Source: Microbispora hainanensis (GTDB lineage: Bacteria > Actinomycetota > Actinomycetes > Streptosporangiales > Streptosporangiaceae). Taken from it: DNA of 64,000 nucleotides. The stretch covers positions 1,736,001 through 1,800,000 of the forward strand of contig NZ_CP108086.1 in NCBI RefSeq assembly GCF_036186745.1. Direction: 5' to 3'. Below are positions 54,689 to 64,000 of the stretch, piece after piece. Each line of letters begins with the position of its first letter. Within the stretch, counting starts at the first letter, position 1. The position numbers and the translations under genes are program-made. The notes beneath the pieces were generated by a model. That model was not told the origin of the DNA. It did no database searches and was given only the letters and a program-made list of their open reading frames with translations.

Positions 54689-55001
54689 CAGGTGCCTCCA
54701 AGGCTTGTGCACTTCCGGACCGCCAATCCGCCCACAGGGCGCGTCCCGCCTCGAATGGGGACCTCGGTCCTCCTACCGCCGGGATCTCTCCCGGGCTGAC
54801 CGAGCTTCCCCCGTGCGCCCGGTCCTCCGCGTCCGCCCCGCAGCGGATTGTCCGGTACGCCGCAGGGATGACATTCCATCCGCCCGCGCCCAGAACGTGC
54901 CGCGAACGGCTCTACGAAGTGTAGTACTACGCCCGGTGGTGCGATACCTGTTCTCACCCTCTCGACGGGAAGGTGACCGCACCGTGACCGAGGCAGGCAG
55001 G
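54689..55001. other. Intergenic region with GTAGTACTAC palindrome
   Basis: No gene is supported. GTAGTACTAC (54921-54930) is a perfect 10-bp palindrome in an otherwise GC-rich stretch and may be an operator for the EboE-like gene. It is followed by the clpC terminator. Confidence 0.45.
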
Positions 55002-55039
55002 AAAACGCCGAGGGGCGCTCCTTGCGGAGCGCCCCTCGG
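55002..55039 (-). terminator. Rho-independent terminator of clpC
   Basis: A perfect 14-bp stem (CCGAGGGGCGCTCC and its complement) with a 4-nt loop is followed on the minus strand by CGTTTTCC. It begins 25 nt after the clpC stop. Confidence 0.9.
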
Positions 55040-55063
55040 GTGGAACGGGTTATCGCAGGCGGA

Positions 55064-57568
<2,505 letters not shown>

Positions 57569-57770
57569 CTCGTCGCTCCTCACAGAGCGGTCAGGCGAGC
57601 ACGGGAGATCCGGCCCGTCGTTCCGCATGGTAGCCCCGACCCAGCGACCCGCTCCTTGGCAGAAGGGTTCCCCAAGCGCAGGGCGTTCATGCTCTATCCA
57701 ACCCCCTGCCGGGGGTGACATGTTCCCGATACGCCGCAAGCGAACGAGGTTTTAAGGGAGCGCAAACACA

Positions 57771-57825
57771 ATCGCGCGGTTATGCGATCGTCAGATCCTC
57801 CGACGACTTGCCATAACCGCGCGAT
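57771..57825 (-). terminator. Hairpin downstream of lsr2, now displaced by the MITE
   Basis: ATCGCGCGGTTATG (57771-57784) and its exact complement (57812-57825) form a 14-bp stem. A nested TCGTC/GACGA stem lies in the loop. It probably ended lsr2 transcription before the element inserted between stop codon and hairpin. Confidence 0.7.
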
Positions 57826-57839
57826 CAAGGTTCAAGTTA

Positions 57840-58111
57840 GAGAGTGTCCTGCAGATCTTGCCGTAGCCAGGATCGTCCAGGCGGATGCATCGCAAGGCGG
57901 AGGAGGAGCCAATAGCGGAGCTATTGACACCCGCTCCGCGCCCTTGCGGAGATTCGAAGGCCGTGAAGAATCTCCGTGGGTAGGGCGGCGACGCAGCCAG
58001 GTGCCGTCTGGACGACCCCAGTAGACAGCCGTTCCGAGCGACGCGACCCAGAGGTCGTGCCCGGCAAATCAAGCCCTGCCGCCCGCGGGGCGGCATCTGC
58101 CGGACACTGTC
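57840..58111. mobile_element. 272-bp MITE-like element with TA target duplication
   Basis: Ends GAGAGTGTCCTGCAGAT (57840-57856) and, on the other strand, GACAGTGTCCGGCAGAT (58111-58095) match at 15 of 17 positions. TA dinucleotides at 57838-57839 and 58112-58113 flank it, the target duplication of IS630/Tc1-mariner transposition. The interior has no transposase but several hairpins (CAATAGC-GGA-GCTATTG, CTCCGC/GCGGAG, GGAGATTC/GAATCTCC), as in non-autonomous elements. The right-hand TA is the TA of the lsr2 stop codon. Confidence 0.75.
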
Positions 58112-58455
58112 TAGTGCGCTTCCTCGTACGCCTGGACGATCGAGGCGGCAATGCGACCGCGCTCGCTCACAGGGTGTCCGTGGGCCTTCGCCCAGGCACG
58201 GATCTCCGCGCTCTTCTCGCGCGTCATCGCTCGCTGGCCCCCGCCGCCCGCACCACGACGGCGCCCACGGGCCTGCCCGCTGTCGGCGCGCCTCGCGCTG
58301 CTGACGAAAGGCGACAGAGCCTCGCGAAGCCTCTTCGCGTTGCCGTCGCTCAGGTCAATCTCATATGACGTGCCGTCAATCGCGAAGGTGACCGTCTCAT
58401 TGGCCTCGCCGCCATCGAGATCGTCGATGAGAATCACCTGCGTGTGCTTGGCCAT
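58111..58455 (-). CDS. lsr2: Nucleoid-associated protein Lsr2
   Basis: A 114-aa DNA-bridging silencer of AT-rich genes. The N-terminal dimerisation domain reads AKHTQVILIDDLDGGEANET and ends near residue 60. The C-terminal domain has the RGR-like AT-hook AHGHPVSERGRIAASI. The ATG has AAAGGA about 8 nt upstream. The stop codon TAG is formed by the TA target site plus the first base of the MITE; without the element the codon would be TAA. clpC lies downstream in the usual actinomycete arrangement. Confidence 0.95.
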   Translation of the reverse strand: MAKHTQVILIDDLDGGEANETVTFAIDGTSYEIDLSDGNAKRLREALSPFVSSARRADSGQARGRRRGAGGGGQRAMTREKSAEIRAWAKAHGHPVSERGRIAASIVQAYEEAH

Positions 58456-58488
58456 CCGGCAATCCTTTCGCAGCCCATAGTTTGATTC

Positions 58489-58526
58489 GTCAGCCAAACA
58501 TATACCCGGTTTCCCCTGGCTGACAA
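58489..58526 (-). promoter_or_regulatory. lsr2 promoter bracketed by an inverted repeat
   Basis: On the minus strand TTGTCA (58526-58521) and TATATG (58504-58499) form a 16-bp-spaced promoter. GTCAGCCA (58489-58496) and its complement TGGCTGAC (58517-58524) flank the -10 box with a 20-bp spacer, the geometry of a repressor or autoregulatory site. Confidence 0.6.
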
Positions 58527-58527
58527 T

Positions 58528-58692
58528 TCATGATTGCGGATTCTCAGGAACCTCTGAGTCCGGTGACTTCTCGCGTGGCTCCCGTGCCGTGCGGAGGCCC
58601 GCCGCGTCGGAACGTACCAACTTTACGATGCCGTAGACGACCGCGCCGGCGACGACCGCGGAAGGTATCAAGGCGGACAATACCTCTGTCAT
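58528..58692 (-). CDS. Small single-pass membrane protein, 54 aa
   Basis: ATG 58692 follows GAGGCAGA with GAGG 4 nt upstream. The first 25 residues, MTEVLSALIPSAVVAGAVVY and then GIVKL, form a hydrophobic helix. The rest is charged and ends SEVPENPQS. The stop is 2 bp before the -35 box of lsr2, on the same strand. The length is below the usual cut-off for gene callers. No family is recognised. Confidence 0.6.
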   Translation of the reverse strand: MTEVLSALIPSAVVAGAVVYGIVKLVRSDAAGLRTAREPREKSPDSEVPENPQS

Positions 58693-59692
58693 TCTGCCTC
58701 GCTCGTGCCGGGGGTGTCATTAGGTGCACCCGAGGAAATTCCGAGGACGTGGCAAGGCTGCCGGCCTCTTGCCCGGGCCGGGCGCCCTGATACGACCATA
58801 GCGCCGGGAGGGACCAGGCGCGCCTTCCGGGGTGCCCCTGGAGGGCCGAGGTAATCCTCGTCTCTCCAGCGGCCTTACCGGATGCACTCGAAATCGTACC
58901 CAGAATGCCGACCCCGCCGGTCACCGATCCCGGGCCGTCCGGTCGTTTCAGCCGCTTGCGCGCTTCCCCGGCCACGGCCGGCGACGGGGTCACGCCTCCC
59001 ACAACATGCCGTAGCCGCAGGTGAGGAACCTGACGATCCGTACGGACAGGCGTGGGGGAACACGCGTCAAGCGGCAAACACACCCCGCGGAAAAGGGCCG
59101 GACCGGGGACGTACGGCCGTTGAAGAGCTCGGCTGAAACGAGGAGCCGCGTCACGGCGGCCGGATCTTCACAAGGAGCCCGGCACCCTTCTCGTACGGCG
59201 TGCACGCCTTGCGTGATATACGCGCAAGCAGATCGTCACAGCCCGGAAGCCTCGTAAAAAGAGTGGACCACCGGTTCCGTCAAGATCGACAAGAGGGAGG
59301 TCCGAAGATCGAAAAAAGGAGCGGGGGGCACAATCACGCGGACGGCCCGGACGGTCGTGGCGCCGGAGTTTCCCACGGCCAAACGATCCCCGCATTCCGC
59401 GGACGCCGCCTCCGGGCGGCCGGAGCGGGCGGGCATCGGGGAGTGCCATAAGGGCCTGTGCGGCTCCATACGGCCCCATAAGCGCCCCTGACGGTTCCTT
59501 AAGCCGCCCGTGGGGGATATGACCCCGGAGACGGCGGGGGCGAGTCTTAAGGATTGGCGCCGGGGGCGGTCTCGCGGTCATTGGGCACCTCTCGGGACGG
59601 TAACCCAAGCATGACATGCCCCGTAGAGGCCGCAAGGATTTTCCGTCACAGCCACGCGGGCGCGGTGCGATCGGAGCCATAGCGACCCATAG
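58693..59692. other. About 1 kb with no supported gene
   Basis: Frames on both strands here are short or read as low-complexity arginine/proline peptides without ribosome sites. Locally lower GC runs occur at about 59250-59330. No tRNA cloverleaf, known RNA motif or insertion-sequence end was found. The left part must contain the promoter of the 54-aa gene. Confidence 0.5.
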
Positions 59693-59728
59693 AAAAACGG
59701 GGCCGATGGTCCGTTCCATCGACCCCGT
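59693..59728 (-). terminator. Rho-independent terminator of the RDD gene
   Basis: Stem ACGGGG-CCGATGG and its partner CCATCG-ACCCCGT (one bulged position, 6-nt loop) are followed on the minus strand by CGTTTTTC. It starts 9 nt after the RDD gene stop. Confidence 0.88.
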
Positions 59729-59736
59729 CCGTCGTC

Positions 59737-61101
59737 TTACTTGACCTTGACCACTACGGTGTTGGCGACCTTGTCATGGAGCGCCTGATGCAGCGGCTTG
59801 TCCCACAACAGCCACAGCACGTTCAGAAGAGTGCCGAGGTTGGCGATGTAGGTGATAACGGGAATCCACTGCAGGAACTCGAAAGCGTAGAGCACGCCGG
59901 CCCGCTTGAGCGCCGCGTCCTGCGGAAGCCCACCCGCGTCGAGAGTGCCTCCGACCCGGACGACCTTGATGCCCATGAGTTTCTTGCCGAGCGTCTGGCC
60001 CTGTGCCCGCAGCATGAGGAATTCGTAGACGACCATGACGAGGCCGCCCAGGATCGCCGTGAGCAGCGACGCCAGGAAGTAACCGCTTCCGGGGTTGTAA
60101 ACCCCGCTCCTAATGTCGACGCTCGCGTTGGTGACGACGATGGCCGCGACCACGACCGTGATGATCCCGAGCGGAATACCGACGATCACGCCATCGATGA
60201 TGCGGGCGACGAGACGCTGCCACCACTCCGCGAGCGGAGCCGGGGCGCCGGGCGGGATCGGGCCGGCGGGCGCGTACGGCTGGCCGTAGCCGGGCTGACC
60301 ATAGGCGGGCTGGCCGTACGGCTGCTGGCCATAACCGGGCTGCTGCCCATAGCCCGCCTGGGGGCTCGGCTGGGCGAACTGCTGCTGCCCGTACTGGTCC
60401 TGGCCGTACGGCTGCTGGGCCTGCGGCTGGCCGTAGCCCTGCTGGCCGTAACCGGGCTGCTGCTGAGCGCCGTAGCCCTGCTGCTGGCCGTACGGCTGCT
60501 GCGGGCCGGTCTGACCATAGCCCTGCTGGGGGTGACCCTGCTGCGGCCCGGTCTGGCCATAACCCTGCTGCTGCCCATAGCCCTGCTGCTGGCCGTACTG
60601 GTCCTGACCATATGGCTGCTGGGCCTGCGGCTGGCCGTAGCCCTGCTGGCCGTAACCGGGCTGCTGCTGAGCGCCGTAGCCCTGCTGCTGGCCGTACGGC
60701 TGCTGCGGGCCGGTCTGACCATAGCCCTGCTGGGGGTGACCCTGCTGCGGCCCGGTCTGGCCATAACCCTGCTGCTGCCCATAGCCCTGCTGCTGGCCGT
60801 AGTCCTGGGGACCGGTCTGCTGGCCGTACTGCTGCTGGGCCTGCGGGGCCTGCTGACCATAGCCCTGCTGGCCGTACGGCTGCTGCTGGGCGCCGTAGCC
60901 CTGCTGCTGGCCGTAGCCGCCCTGAGCGGGGTCGTAGGCGGGCGGCTGCTGCGGACCCGTGTGCTGCCCGCGATAGCTGACCACCGTGACGTCGGGGTCG
61001 TATTCCTGGGGTTGTCTGTCCGTGTTGTACCCGGGGTTCGATGACGGCGGTGGCGTTCCGTCCGACTCGTCCTGGGGGTACGGCGGCTGTCCGGTGCTCA
61101 C
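59737..61101 (-). CDS. RDD family membrane protein with prion-like N-terminal domain
   Basis: A 454-aa protein. Residues 1-290 are a Q/G/Y/P-rich low-complexity region made of GYGQQQ-like repeats, including an exact 68-residue internal duplication. The C-terminal 160 residues are an RDD domain: [20 protein letters not shown], three to four membrane helices, and [23 protein letters not shown] proteins in actinomycetes are small membrane transporters or scaffolds of unclear function. The GTG at 61101 has GAGGTG 5 nt upstream. Similar repeats in other bacteria can form condensates; that role here is speculation. Confidence 0.85.
   Translation of the reverse strand: MSTGQPPYPQDESDGTPPPSSNPGYNTDRQPQEYDPDVTVVSYRGQHTGPQQPPAYDPAQGGYGQQQGYGAQQQPYGQQGYGQQAPQAQQQYGQQTGPQDYGQQQGYGQQQGYGQTGPQQGHPQQGYGQTGPQQPYGQQQGYGAQQQPGYGQQGYGQPQAQQPYGQDQYGQQQGYGQQQGYGQTGPQQGHPQQGYGQTGPQQPYGQQQGYGAQQQPGYGQQGYGQPQAQQPYGQDQYGQQQFAQPSPQAGYGQQPGYGQQPYGQPAYGQPGYGQPYAPAGPIPPGAPAPLAEWWQRLVARIIDGVIVGIPLGIITVVVAAIVVTNASVDIRSGVYNPGSGYFLASLLTAILGGLVMVVYEFLMLRAQGQTLGKKLMGIKVVRVGGTLDAGGLPQDAALKRAGVLYAFEFLQWIPVITYIANLGTLLNVLWLLWDKPLHQALHDKVANTVVVKVK
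60411..60800 (-). repeat. 204-bp direct duplication in the prion-like region
   Basis: The sequence from 60411 recurs at 60615, an offset of 204 bp (68 codons), and remains almost identical for about 185 bp. The unit itself is built from short GGCTGCTG-type Gln/Gly/Tyr codons. Slippage or unequal recombination is the likely cause. Confidence 0.85.
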
Positions 61102-61248
61102 CGTGTCACCTCGTTTCGAAGACGCATGCGCCGCACGTCTGTAGCACACGCTGATATTGCCAAAAGTAGCGACAGGCGTATCAACAGTCACCTTTGCAAC
61201 AGTCGACAACCACCGTCAAGATCGATGATCAATGCCCATCAATGGTGA

Positions 61249-61800
61249 TCAATGACGGTCGAGGTGCAGCAACATCCGGGTGTTCCCCAGCGTGTTCGGC
61301 TTCACGTGCTCCAGGTCGAGAAACTCGGCGACACCCTCGTCGTACGACGCCAGGAGCTCCGCGTAGACCTCAGGGGAGACCGGGGTGCCCTGGATGGGCC
61401 GGAAACCGTGCCTGGCGAAGAAGTCCACCGCGAACGTGAGGCAGAAGACCCTCCGCACGCCGAGGTCCCTGGCGGTCTCGATGAGCGCGGCGACGATCCG
61501 GTGGCCGATGCCCCCGCCGCGCGCCGCGGGGTCCACCGCGACGGTCCTGATCTCGGCGAGGTCCTCCCACAGCACGTGCAGCGCGCCGCAGCCGACGACC
61601 TGCCCGGCCGTCTCGGCCACCCAGAACTCCTGGACGTCCTCATACAGCGTGACCGTGCTCTTCTTGAGCAGGCGGGGCCCGTTGCCGGAGTACGCGTCGA
61701 CGAGACGCCGGATCGCCCGGACGTCCGGCGTCCTGGCCCGGCGCACCGTCACGGCCGTGGCACCCGACTCACTGGGCGTCTGCGCGGCGACCTGCTCCAT
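61249..61800 (-). CDS. argA: N-acetylglutamate synthase, short GNAT type (Rv2747-like)
   Basis: A 183-aa GNAT acetyltransferase with RRARTPDVRAIRRLVDAYSG, VTLYEDVQEFWVAE, VVGCGALHVLWEDLAEIRTV (motif A strand), DPAARGGGIGHRIV (acetyl-CoA loop) and VKPNTLGNTRMLLHL. This layout matches mycobacterial ArgA, which acetylates glutamate and glutamine in arginine synthesis. It has no kinase domain. It is followed by a 147-bp gap to the RDD gene on the same strand. Confidence 0.88.
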   Translation of the reverse strand: MEQVAAQTPSESGATAVTVRRARTPDVRAIRRLVDAYSGNGPRLLKKSTVTLYEDVQEFWVAETAGQVVGCGALHVLWEDLAEIRTVAVDPAARGGGIGHRIVAALIETARDLGVRRVFCLTFAVDFFARHGFRPIQGTPVSPEVYAELLASYDEGVAEFLDLEHVKPNTLGNTRMLLHLDRH

Positions 61801-62157
61801 GACCGGTCAGCCTAGCCGCAGCGCGGCCTGATCCCATGCGCGGAGCGTCCCCCGGATAACGGTCATCCCCAAACGCCAGACCCCACATGAGTTCTGACCG
61901 TGTGTAGCCGCCCGGACGCGGACGGACGTACGGTCACACCCCAAGGCCACTGTCCACTTTTGTCCCAGTTTTTTCACCAGCCCGAGCAGCACATCCAAAC
62001 TCTCGGATCGCTCCAAACCCCTGTGAACACGGACGTTTCACAACCGATCCCGTGATCCGACCGTGATCCTTTGGTTGTCAAACCTAGACGGGTTTCGGAG
62101 TTCTGGTTGAGCAAGAACTCGCGGTGCACTATCGTCCAGCGACGATGCCGGTCATCG

Positions 62158-62327
62158 TGAGCGCTCGCGGCGACCGGGCGCCGAATCTTCGAAGCACCGA
62201 GTGCGAAGGGGAGCCGGGGACCCAACTGCAGGATCCAGGATCGGTTCGGTCTCAGATCGACAAGGGGTGAATCCGCCAGGTAGGGCTACTCCGGCCCGAA
62301 CCCGTCAGCTAACCCGGTAGGCGCTCA
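62158..62327 (+). ncRNA. ydaO/yuaA-type cyclic di-AMP riboswitch
   Basis: The leader contains the hallmarks of the class: CGCCGAATC, GAAGGGGAGCCGGGGACCCA, GGGGTGAATCC, AGGGC and CCCGAACCCGTCAGCTAAC. P1 pairs TGAGCGC (62158-62164) with GCGCTCA (62321-62327). It lies upstream of an NlpC/P60 cell-wall hydrolase, the most frequent target of this riboswitch in actinomycetes. The expression platform is described separately. Confidence 0.9.
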
Positions 62328-62379
62328 GCAGCGCCCCGCCGTACGGCCCCGTCTCGACGACGGGCCCGCCGCGGGGCGC
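62320..62379 (+). promoter_or_regulatory. Expression platform: competing hairpins after the riboswitch
   Basis: GGCGCT (62320-62325) can pair with AGCGCC (62330-62335). That hairpin excludes both P1 (using 62321-62327) and a 9-bp stem GCGCCCCGC/GCGGGGCGC (62331-62339 with 62371-62379). Ligand-stabilised P1 would free the second stem, which ends 7 nt before the ribosome site. The arrangement predicts that c-di-AMP turns the gene off. Confidence 0.6.
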
Positions 62380-62398
62380 ACATGGGAGAGGAGCTCGG

Positions 62399-63448
62399 TT
62401 GCGCATGCGTGGCAAGAGGCCGGCGGGCAGGCACGCCCGCGGCCGGCGATCCGGATCCGGCACGGCCGGTCCGGGTCCCCTCCGCCGTTTGGCGTTCGTC
62501 GGACTCGCGATCAGCGCGATCACGTTCGGCGCCCCGGTCGTCAGCGCCACCGCCGACCCGAAGCCGAGCCTCAAGCAGCTCACCAAGCAGGTCGAGGACC
62601 TCTACGACGAAATCGAGACGCTCACCGAGCAGTACAACGGCGAGCGGGTGCGTCTGAAGGCGGCCGAGCGGTCCGCCGACCTCGCCAAGAAGAACCTCGC
62701 CAAGAGCGAGGCCGAGCTGGAGGTGCGCCGGCAGAAGGCGAGCGCCCTCGCGCAGCACTCCTACATGACCAACGGGCTCGGCAACGCGCTCGCGCTCATC
62801 GACAGCGACATCGACCCCCGGCGCTACCTCGACCAGGCCTCCACGACGTACGCGCTGGAGCTGCAGCAGAGCCAGGAGGTCGCGGAGGTCACCAAGGCCA
62901 TGGACGCCGCCGCGCGGGCCAGGCAGAGCGCCTCCGCCCGGCAGGCCGAGGTCAAGAAGCTCCTCAGCGGCCTCGACGCCCGGCGCGACAAGATCACCAG
63001 TCTGATCAAGAAGACCGAGAGCAGCCTCTACCGGCAGGTCTCCCAGACGATCGGCAGAGAGACGCGCACGAGGACGGACTTCCCCATCATCGGTGACGGC
63101 AAGGCCGCCCAGGCGGCGCGCTGGGCCCTCGCGCAGCAGCTCAAGCCGTACGTGTGGGGCGCCGATGGGCCCGGCTCCTTCGACTGCTCCGGCCTGGTCA
63201 TGGCGGCCTACCAGTCCGTCGGGATCAGCCTGCCGCACTACACGGGCGACCAGTGGACGGCCGGCACGCACATCCCGCGTGACCAGCTCCGCCCCGGCGA
63301 CCTGGTGTTCTTCTACTCCGACCTGCACCACGTGGGCATCTACATCGGCAACGGCTACATGATCCACGCGCCGCGCACAGGAGACGTCGTCCACATCGCG
63401 AAGATCGACGGCCGGCCGTTCGCGGGCGCGGTGCGCGTCGCCGACTGA
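62399..63448 (+). CDS. NlpC/P60 cell-wall hydrolase with coiled coil (RipA-like)
   Basis: A 349-aa exported endopeptidase. A basic N-terminus and hydrophobic segment (RRLAFVGLAISAITFGAPVV) act as signal, then a coiled coil (about residues 50-215), then the NlpC/P60 domain with the catalytic Cys in FDCSGLVMAAY and His in HHVGIYIGNGY. It should cut the peptidoglycan stem peptide. The TTG at 62399 is 5 nt after AGGAG and is preferred; an ATG at 62405 is also possible. Expression is under a c-di-AMP riboswitch. Confidence 0.93.
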   Translation: MRMRGKRPAGRHARGRRSGSGTAGPGPLRRLAFVGLAISAITFGAPVVSATADPKPSLKQLTKQVEDLYDEIETLTEQYNGERVRLKAAERSADLAKKNLAKSEAELEVRRQKASALAQHSYMTNGLGNALALIDSDIDPRRYLDQASTTYALELQQSQEVAEVTKAMDAAARARQSASARQAEVKKLLSGLDARRDKITSLIKKTESSLYRQVSQTIGRETRTRTDFPIIGDGKAAQAARWALAQQLKPYVWGADGPGSFDCSGLVMAAYQSVGISLPHYTGDQWTAGTHIPRDQLRPGDLVFFYSDLHHVGIYIGNGYMIHAPRTGDVVHIAKIDGRPFAGAVRVAD

Positions 63449-63620
63449 GTCTCTGGCCACGGGGCCTCTGACCACGGGGCCTCTGACCACGGAGCCTCTG
63501 TCACAGGGGCCTCGGTCTACGGAGCCCTTCGTCTACGGAGCGCCTCGGTCTGCGAGGGCCTCTGTCTGCGGGCGCTCTTCCACGGAGCCTTCCCGGGGGC
63601 CTTTCCGGGGGCCTTTCAGA
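63449..63620. repeat. Degenerate short tandem repeats downstream of the hydrolase
   Basis: GGGGCCTCTGACCAC-like units of about 16 bp occur three times between 63449 and 63495, followed by decaying versions (CTACGGAGC, GGGGGCCTTTC). They fill the 3' region before a terminator. No protein is predicted. Confidence 0.7.
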
Positions 63621-63622
63621 GA

Positions 63623-63658
63623 GCCCCTCCTCCGTTGGAGGGGCGCCGGTCCCTTTCG
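63623..63658 (+). terminator. Hairpin terminator after the hydrolase gene
   Basis: GCCCCTCC pairs with GGAGGGGC over 8 bp with a 6-nt loop, and CCGGTCCCTTT follows. It lies 175 bp after the stop codon, beyond the repeat tract. Confidence 0.6.
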
Positions 63659-63709
63659 CAGCGAACGCGGCCGGACAACGCAGTCGGATAACGCGCTTAG
63701 ATGAAACAC

Positions 63710-63958
63710 TCAGATGAGGCGGCGGCGTGCCGCCCAGGCGACCGCCTCGATCGCCGTCGCCACACCGATGCGGTCGCAGATGCACCGCAACCGGCGCCGC
63801 ACGGTTCGGCCGCTGACGTCGAGACTGCGGCCCACCCGGTCTGCTGTCACTCCCTTGGCCAGCTCCGCGAGGAGAAGCAGATCCTCTTCGGTGAGACCGG
63901 CACGCTCAAGGTCCGAGGCAGGATTGTCACCTCGGTAGACGACCTCGGGAACACCCAT
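63710..63958 (-). CDS. Small LuxR-type helix-turn-helix protein
   Basis: An 82-aa protein with LTEEDLLLLAELAKGVTADR and VGRSLDVSGRTVRRRLRCIC, a LuxR/GerE-like DNA-binding helix-turn-helix, and no receiver domain. The start ATG at 63958 follows GGAGG at 7 nt, removing 12 codons from the longer frame. Lone LuxR-type HTH proteins of about 80-90 residues occur in actinomycetes; their targets are unknown. Confidence 0.75.
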   Translation of the reverse strand: MGVPEVVYRGDNPASDLERAGLTEEDLLLLAELAKGVTADRVGRSLDVSGRTVRRRLRCICDRIGVATAIEAVAWAARRRLI

Positions 63959-64000
63959 CGTCCGCCCTCCCCCACGACGATGTCGTCGGCCCACCCTTCA

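Noticed and set aside
57791-58151. Short proteins encoded inside the MITE
   Set aside because: Frames cross the terminal repeats and the lsr2 stop codon and have no ribosome site; the sequence is better explained as a non-autonomous element.
58544-59083. 179-codon minus-strand gene upstream of lsr2
   Set aside because: It overlaps the better-supported 54-aa gene in another frame, has no ribosome site and encodes an arginine/proline-rich peptide without a recognisable fold.
60411-60800. CRISPR-like repeat array
   Set aside because: The repeats are contiguous coding repeats for Q/G/Y residues with no unique spacers, and no cas genes occur.

Overview
The window is about 70% GC and reads like a filamentous high-GC actinomycete. 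The signs are GTG and TTG starts, leaderless promoters, Lsr2, a relative of the mycothiol-linked reductase Rv2466c, a short Rv2747-type ArgA, and radA, disA, mutY, clpC and lsr2 in one neighbourhood. Gene content suggests Streptosporangiaceae, which is inference. No rRNA, tRNA or CRISPR array was seen.

Left end (1-11975). An assimilatory nitrate operon on the minus strand (nasA, nasB, start of narK) lies next to a compact secondary-metabolite locus. That locus has a DAHP synthase, an adenylate-forming (ANL) ligase, an arogenate/prephenate-dehydrogenase-like enzyme, a fused glutaminase/ADC-synthase, a small chorismate-mutase-like protein and a divergent ATP-grasp ligase. The PIKGT motif of the synthase and the PapA/PapB/PapC-type trio point to 4-aminophenylpyruvate or 4-aminophenylalanine as the precursor. 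The ANL and ATP-grasp enzymes would activate and ligate it. No NRPS, PKS or aminotransferase is present, so the product is unknown.

12-29 kb. A secreted beta-helix protein carries three almost identical F5/8 type C modules and a LacI-type operator. It is followed by a ROK regulator, a TetR/oxidoreductase pair with a clear operator, and an operon (FAD monooxygenase, aspartase-superfamily lyase, nitronate monooxygenase) resembling the aspartate-nitrosuccinate pathway that releases nitrite. A LysR gene is divergent from it. A nitrite source about 8 kb from an aryl-amine pathway with an ANL enzyme makes a diazotising pathway a testable idea. A DsbA-family reductase, a PEP-mutase-family enzyme, an F420/FMN-type protein, a ClpX-zinc-finger protein and kynureninase with a GntR regulator follow.

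29-48 kb. A DivIVA-like coiled-coil protein, gamma carbonic anhydrase, secreted nuclease/phosphatase, GT-C mannosyltransferase, unknowns, CsoR, a PP2C/STAS partner-switching pair, a truncated phosphotransferase, a GT4 enzyme, a large membrane Fe-S reductase, methyltransferases, a MerR/thioredoxin operon and an ArsR/SRPBCC operon.

48-64 kb. A conserved core of radA, disA, mutY, clpC, lsr2, an RDD protein with a prion-like tail, argA and an NlpC/P60 hydrolase. The last is preceded by a ydaO-type c-di-AMP riboswitch, so synthase and sensor of the same second messenger lie 12 kb apart. Decayed genes (peptidase E, ECF sigma factor) sit between disA and mutY. A 272-bp MITE-like element with TA target duplication is inserted exactly in the lsr2 stop codon.
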